From an uncultured Tateyamaria sp. (lineage in GTDB: Bacteria > Pseudomonadota > Alphaproteobacteria > Rhodobacterales > Rhodobacteraceae): a DNA stretch of 64,000 bases. The translations under genes and the position numbers were made by a program. The notes below the pieces were generated by a model. It saw only the letters and a program-made list of their open reading frames with translations, had not been told where the DNA came from and did not search any database. The stretch is taken from NCBI RefSeq assembly GCF_947503045.1, contig NZ_CANNCF010000004.1:186001-250000 (forward strand), read 5' to 3'. This document shows, piece after piece, positions 59,249 to 64,000 of this stretch; within the stretch, counting starts at the first letter, position 1; each line of letters opens with the position of its first letter.

Positions 59249-62200
59249 ATGACAAAATTTATTGATTTCAATGATCTTTCGACCGGAACAGTGGTCGACA
59301 ACGAATTCTCGTCGCAAGGTGTGACAGTGTCTGCGGTTGGCGGTTCCAACAAGGCGATGATCTTTAACACAGCACACCCGACAGGTGGCGACACCGATCT
59401 GCGGACCACAAACCTTGGCAAGGCGCTGATCATCTCCGAAGACGGCAACAGCCACGATCCCGATGACAACGCATCCGGCGGCACGTTCAAATTTGCCTTT
59501 GACGATCTGGCCGACATCAACCGGCTGACCTTCCTCGATATCGAGGAAGGCGCGCGGGTCAAATTCTTTGCCGAAGATGGCAGCCTGATCAAAACCGTGC
59601 ACGTGAGCCCGACTGAAGACAATGGTCAGGTGATCATGGACTTTGACGTGGCGGGTGTCGCGCGGATGGACGTCACGCTTTATGGCTCGGGCGCTATCGA
59701 CAACCTTGTCTTTGACGACACCGGCGCGGACGGCGTGGTTGAGGGCAACAATGAGGGCAACCTGATTGACGCCGCTTATCTGGACGATCCCGATGGCGAC
59801 GTCATCGACGGTGGCGACGCGATCCTGCCGGGCGAAGGTCCCGATGACGACATCGTGGACGCCTTTGGTGGCGACGACACCATCGAATCGGGCGCAGGCG
59901 ATGACGAAGTCTATGCCGGGTCCGGCAGTGACAGCGTTGATGGCGGCGACGGCAATGACCTGATCCTTGGCGATGCCAACTATTCCGGACCCAATGCGGG
60001 CGCCACCGTGCGCGAAAGCTTTGAGTGGGACGAGGCGGGCTTTGGTGATGGCGAGGACGTGTCCGGCTTTACCCAGAACACGGGCAACGTGGATGTGACA
60101 TTCTCGATCATCCGCGAGACCGGTGCTGCCGACACCGAGTTTTCAACCGATGACCAGAACGTGCAGAACATCGACGATGACGGCACGGATCCTGACAACA
60201 ACAGCTCGCTCGACAGCGTTCTGAACGGGCAGGGCAACGAGGCCGACTACCAGCTCGACTTTTCCGCGCCGGTCGAGGACGTGTCCTTCCGCATCAACGA
60301 CGTGGATGGCGACGGCATTGTGCGCGTCAAGGCGTTCGATTCCGCGGGCAACCCGATTGTCGTGTACCTCGAAGGCGGCGACCGCCTGACCCTGAGCGAC
60401 ACCGACGGTGTGGCGGGCAACGACACGGCTGACAGCAACGGCGGCTACCTGAGCGACGAGAGCGAGGAATATTCTGTCCTCGTGAGCATCCCGGGTCCTG
60501 TGTCCCGGATCGTGATCGAACATGATCAGGACGGCGGCAACAACTCCGGCATCAACGTCACGGACGTCTATTTCGACGCCCCTGTGGTGGATGATGGCGC
60601 GGCGGGCGATGACACGCTGAATGGCGGTCTGGGCGACGACACCATCGAAGGTGGCGAAGGCGACGACGTCGTCTCCGGCGGCGAAGGAGACGATCAGCTG
60701 CACGGCGGCCCCGGCGATGACATCCTGAACGGCGACGCAGGCGAAGACACCATCAACGGTGGCGCGGGCGATGATACCATCGACGGCGGCGACGACGATG
60801 ACGTCATCAATGGCGGCGAAGGTTCGGACAGCATTCTGGGTGGCGGCGGCAACGACCTGATCACTTCCAGCGACCCCGACAATGACCTGCTGATCGACAA
60901 GGGCTATCCCTTCATCTTTGAAGGTGAAGAAGGCACGCCCGAGGCCGAGAACGAACGCGACTTTGTCGATGGCGGCGCGGGCAACGACACCATCTCGACC
61001 GGCGATGACCGTGACACGATTGTTGGCGGTACTGGCGATGACGTGATTGATGGCGGCATCGATGACGATGAAATTTCGGGCGATGACGGCGCGGACCGGA
61101 TTGTCGGTGGCGAAGGCAACGACCTGATCGAAGGCGGCGACGGCAATGACACGATCTTTGCCGGCAATGACCCCGTCCTTGGCCTTGATTTCCTGAACAT
61201 CGAAGATGACGGATCGAACATTAACGGGTTTGGCCCGGACCTGCGCCCTGACAACGGTCTGGACACCGTGTTCGGTGGCGAAGGCAACGACGTTATCTTT
61301 GGCGCCGATGATGATGACGTGCTGTTCGGTGAAGAAGGCGACGACACCATCGACGGTGAAATCGATGACGACCTGATCGATGGCGGCACGGGCAATGACT
61401 CGCTGCGCGGCGGTCAGGGCAATGACACGGTGATGGGCGGCGACGGTCAGGACACGATCGACGGCGGCATCGGCGAAGACGAGATGTCCGGCGGCGCGGA
61501 TGAAGACCTGTTCATCAACGTGAACGCAGGTGATGTGGTCGATGGTGGTTCTGAAGCCACAACCGGTACAGACTTTGACGTGCTCGATCTGACGGGCTCC
61601 GCGCCGGAGGGTGGGTCGTTCACCATCGACATCACCGGGCCGGATTCGAACGGCAACGGCTTTGACGGTGTGGTCAACTACTTTGACAGCGACGGCAACG
61701 CCGCGGGCAGCCTGACCTTTACCGAGATCGAGGACATCATCCCCTGCTTTACCCCGGGCACGATGATCGCGACGGCCAGCGGCGAGCGCCTTGTGCAGGA
61801 CCTGAAAGTCGGCGACCGGGTCATCACCCGCGACAACGGCATCCAGGAAATCCGCTGGGTTGGTACCCGCGACATGTCCGGGTCGGATCTGGCCAAGGCC
61901 GCGCATCTGCGCCCCGTGCTGATCCGTCAGGGTGCCTTGGGCAAAGGTCTGCCAGAGCGCGACATGCTCGTCTCTCCACAGCACCGCGTGCTGATGGCCA
62001 GCGACAAGACGGCGCTCTACTTTGACGAGGCCGAAGTGCTGGTGGCGGCCAAGCACCTGACCGACATGGAAGGGATTGACGTGGTCGAGGTGTCGCACAC
62101 GACATATATCCACGTCATGTTCGACCAGCACGAGGTCATCCTGTCTGACGGCACCTGGACCGAAAGCTTCCAGCCCGGCGATCAGACCCTGGCTTCGATG

Positions 62201-62326
62201 GGCGACGGACCCCGCGCTGAAATTCTCGAACTGTTCCCGGAACTGGAGACAGAGGTCGGGATTCAGGCCTATGCCGCAGCCCGGCGGAGCCTGAAAAAGC
62301 ACGAAGCCAAGCTGCTGACGCAGTAA
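59249..62326 (+). CDS. RTX-repeat, Hint-domain-containing secreted protein
   Basis: Many GGxGxD nonapeptides; C-terminal CFTPGTMIATASGERLVQDLKVGDRVITRDNGIQEIRWVG...VSPQHRVLMAS Hint-like module. Confidence 0.9.
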   Translation: MTKFIDFNDLSTGTVVDNEFSSQGVTVSAVGGSNKAMIFNTAHPTGGDTDLRTTNLGKALIISEDGNSHDPDDNASGGTFKFAFDDLADINRLTFLDIEEGARVKFFAEDGSLIKTVHVSPTEDNGQVIMDFDVAGVARMDVTLYGSGAIDNLVFDDTGADGVVEGNNEGNLIDAAYLDDPDGDVIDGGDAILPGEGPDDDIVDAFGGDDTIESGAGDDEVYAGSGSDSVDGGDGNDLILGDANYSGPNAGATVRESFEWDEAGFGDGEDVSGFTQNTGNVDVTFSIIRETGAADTEFSTDDQNVQNIDDDGTDPDNNSSLDSVLNGQGNEADYQLDFSAPVEDVSFRINDVDGDGIVRVKAFDSAGNPIVVYLEGGDRLTLSDTDGVAGNDTADSNGGYLSDESEEYSVLVSIPGPVSRIVIEHDQDGGNNSGINVTDVYFDAPVVDDGAAGDDTLNGGLGDDTIEGGEGDDVVSGGEGDDQLHGGPGDDILNGDAGEDTINGGAGDDTIDGGDDDDVINGGEGSDSILGGGGNDLITSSDPDNDLLIDKGYPFIFEGEEGTPEAENERDFVDGGAGNDTISTGDDRDTIVGGTGDDVIDGGIDDDEISGDDGADRIVGGEGNDLIEGGDGNDTIFAGNDPVLGLDFLNIEDDGSNINGFGPDLRPDNGLDTVFGGEGNDVIFGADDDDVLFGEEGDDTIDGEIDDDLIDGGTGNDSLRGGQGNDTVMGGDGQDTIDGGIGEDEMSGGADEDLFINVNAGDVVDGGSEATTGTDFDVLDLTGSAPEGGSFTIDITGPDSNGNGFDGVVNYFDSDGNAAGSLTFTEIEDIIPCFTPGTMIATASGERLVQDLKVGDRVITRDNGIQEIRWVGTRDMSGSDLAKAAHLRPVLIRQGALGKGLPERDMLVSPQHRVLMASDKTALYFDEAEVLVAAKHLTDMEGIDVVEVSHTTYIHVMFDQHEVILSDGTWTESFQPGDQTLASMGDGPRAEILELFPELETEVGIQAYAAARRSLKKHEAKLLTQ

Positions 62327-62393
62327 GGTTTCGGGCCGGGATAACCATACACGTATATGTGCAGCATTCCGCGCGTGATTCGCGCGGGACGCG

Positions 62394-62425
62394 AAAAACG
62401 GGGCAGGGGGCTGCACCCGTTTTTT
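62394..62425. terminator. Terminator after the first RTX/Hint gene
   Basis: AAAAACGGG-GCAG-GGGG-CTGC-A-CCCGTTTTTT. Confidence 0.85.
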
Positions 62426-62646
62426 GTGTTCAATGTGTTCTATAATGCAGGATTGTTTCTAAAACGGCAGCGTATGGCGCCGCATTGCAGCATAAATCCG
62501 CCCGTCGCTGCGTCATGGTTTACCAATCTCTAATATTCCCCCTGAGTTTTCCTGAAAATTGAATAAATTACCCTTCAGCCGTGTTGTCTCGTCGGGGGAT
62601 GGCATGACGCGGTCCAACCGTACATTAATGTGTGAGGGCAACTGCC

Positions 62647-64000
62647 ATGCCGGTGATCAACGGAACGTCAAACAACGACACCCTTCAGGGCACCAACGAA
62701 GACGACACCATCAATGCTGGCAACGGTCAGGATCTGGTGTCGGGCGAAGGCGGTGACGACAGTATTCTGGGCGGTGAGGGCAATGACACCCTGTTCGGCG
62801 ACGTGGGCGATGGCACCGCCCCCGGCAATGATGCCACGCCGCTGGTGATCGCCTCGGGCAACCGCGTCACACCCAACAGTTCGAACAACCAACCCGATGA
62901 CGTCGCGGTCTATAGCAATGTCGCGCAGCTTGAGGACGGCACCCAGGTGTCGGCCCGCATTGTGCTGGTGTCCAAATCCGATCCCAATCTGACCGTGGAC
63001 CTGTCCGGCCCGACGGGTGCCGAAATCCTGATGAACGGCAACGGCACAGGCGATACGGCCAGCTTCCGGATGGAGTTCTTCATCCCCGACACGCCGAACG
63101 CCACAACCGGCACGCCCGTCGCTCTGAATTCGACGGCCACCGTAAATGATCTCGACCGCAACAGTGTGGGCGATCAGGAATCGATTACCTTCAACACAGC
63201 CGGGTTCACTGCCTTTGCCACCAACCCTGACACCTCGCTGGCCGTCTCCACCGGCACTGGCACCGTCACGGCGGCGGGCACCGAACAGAACAACCCGTCC
63301 GATCAGGACGCGTGGTTCTCTGCCTCGTTCGAAAACCGCGAGTTCATTGAATTCACGCTCGAGGCCCGCACCTCCAATTCGGGCTTCTCCTTTTCCGGCG
63401 ATCTGATCGACGACGCTGTGGTCACACCCATCGAGGCGGGCAACGACACCATCGAAGGCGGTGCCGGTCAGGACCTGATCTTTGGCCAGGGCGGGGATGA
63501 CAGCCTGCTGGGCGGCGACGGCGATGACAGCATCGAAGGCGGCGAGGGCGATGACACGCTGGAAGGCGGTCAGGGTCAGGACACGCTGGACGGTGGTGCA
63601 GGCGACGACATCCTGTCCGGTGGGCAGGGCGATGACCGTCTCTTTGGCGGCGACGGCGAAGACCAGCTGATCCTCGGTCCCGACAATGACCGCGCCGAGG
63701 GTGGTTTTGATTCCGATCTGTTCACCTTTGACGGTCTGGGCAACCACACCATCATCGGTGGCGAGGATCTCGACGGCGAAGACATCGATGTGATCGACCT
63801 CAGCGGTGTTGATGCCAACGTGATCCGCACCGGACCCGAATCCGGCACCATCGAGTTGCTTGATGCCAATGGCAACGTGGCGCGCCGCGTTGAGTATTCC
63901 GAGATCGAGCAGATCATCTGTTTTACCCCCGGCACCCGCATCGCCACCCAAAAGGGCGAAGTGGCGGTCGAAAAGCTGCGCGCTGGGGACCGCATCTTTA
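62647..64000 (+). CDS. Second RTX/Hint-domain-containing protein (3' truncated by window)
   Basis: MPVINGTSNNDTLQGTNEDDTINAGNGQDLVSGEGGDDSILGGEGNDTLFGD...; ends in CFTPGTRIATQKGEVAVEKLRAGDRIF; absent from the + strand ORF track because no stop lies in the window. Confidence 0.9.
   Translation, partial: MPVINGTSNNDTLQGTNEDDTINAGNGQDLVSGEGGDDSILGGEGNDTLFGDVGDGTAPGNDATPLVIASGNRVTPNSSNNQPDDVAVYSNVAQLEDGTQVSARIVLVSKSDPNLTVDLSGPTGAEILMNGNGTGDTASFRMEFFIPDTPNATTGTPVALNSTATVNDLDRNSVGDQESITFNTAGFTAFATNPDTSLAVSTGTGTVTAAGTEQNNPSDQDAWFSASFENREFIEFTLEARTSNSGFSFSGDLIDDAVVTPIEAGNDTIEGGAGQDLIFGQGGDDSLLGGDGDDSIEGGEGDDTLEGGQGQDTLDGGAGDDILSGGQGDDRLFGGDGEDQLILGPDNDRAEGGFDSDLFTFDGLGNHTIIGGEDLDGEDIDVIDLSGVDANVIRTGPESGTIELLDANGNVARRVEYSEIEQIICFTPGTRIATQKGEVAVEKLRAGDRIF

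Noticed and set aside
61741-62326. Intein in the RTX protein
   Set aside because: The Hint-like module is C-terminal with no C-extein or terminal HN/C junction, so a splicing intein is not supported.
60143-62416. 757-aa minus-strand ORF
   Set aside because: Shadow of the RTX repeats on the opposite strand; composition (V/A/D/H repeats) mirrors the GGxGxD codons.
62668-63951. 427-aa minus-strand ORF
   Set aside because: Shadow of the second RTX/Hint gene, which is the real open frame on the + strand.

Overview
The window looks like ordinary chromosome from a high-GC alphaproteobacterium of the Rhodobacterales/Roseobacter type. This placement is inferred from ALA-synthase hemA, the rodZ-like/ispG pair, TRAP transporters, a VPLPA sorting tail and RTX/Hint proteins. 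I found no CRISPR array, recognisable IS transposase or prophage. Supported content: about 50 protein genes, including partial lon, HU, hemA, rodZ-like, ispG, amiC-like, PBP1A, prfB, ilvIH, a TRAP dctPQM locus with a two-component system, haloalkane dehalogenase, bpt, glnE, rlmI-like, MoxR/CoxE-like, dksA, an arginase/ornithine cyclodeaminase/Lrp cluster, dsbB and two RTX-Hint proteins. There are four tRNAs (Val-CAC, Val-TAC, Asp-GTC, Leu-CAA) and several hairpin terminators. Best second-look items: (1) both tRNA-Val genes are followed by ~113-114 bp tandem units that each re-create the tRNA 3' end, resembling E. coli tyrT/rtT, and the units are related between the loci; (2) two direct copies of a dispersed repeat with conserved three-way-junction-like inverted repeats flank a small islet carrying a haloalkane dehalogenase; (3) inside that islet a reading frame is split at an A8G4 run; (4) a leader peptide MTLLVVINRYTRMGR plus terminator precedes ilvI, consistent with branched-chain amino-acid attenuation; (5) twin 19-bp operator-like palindromes lie upstream of a DUF2852 gene; (6) a DksA lacks most zinc-finger cysteines; (7) tandem RTX/Hint proteins close the window, and the second is missing from the supplied ORF track because it runs off the end. 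All assignments come from reading the sequence; no database search was run.
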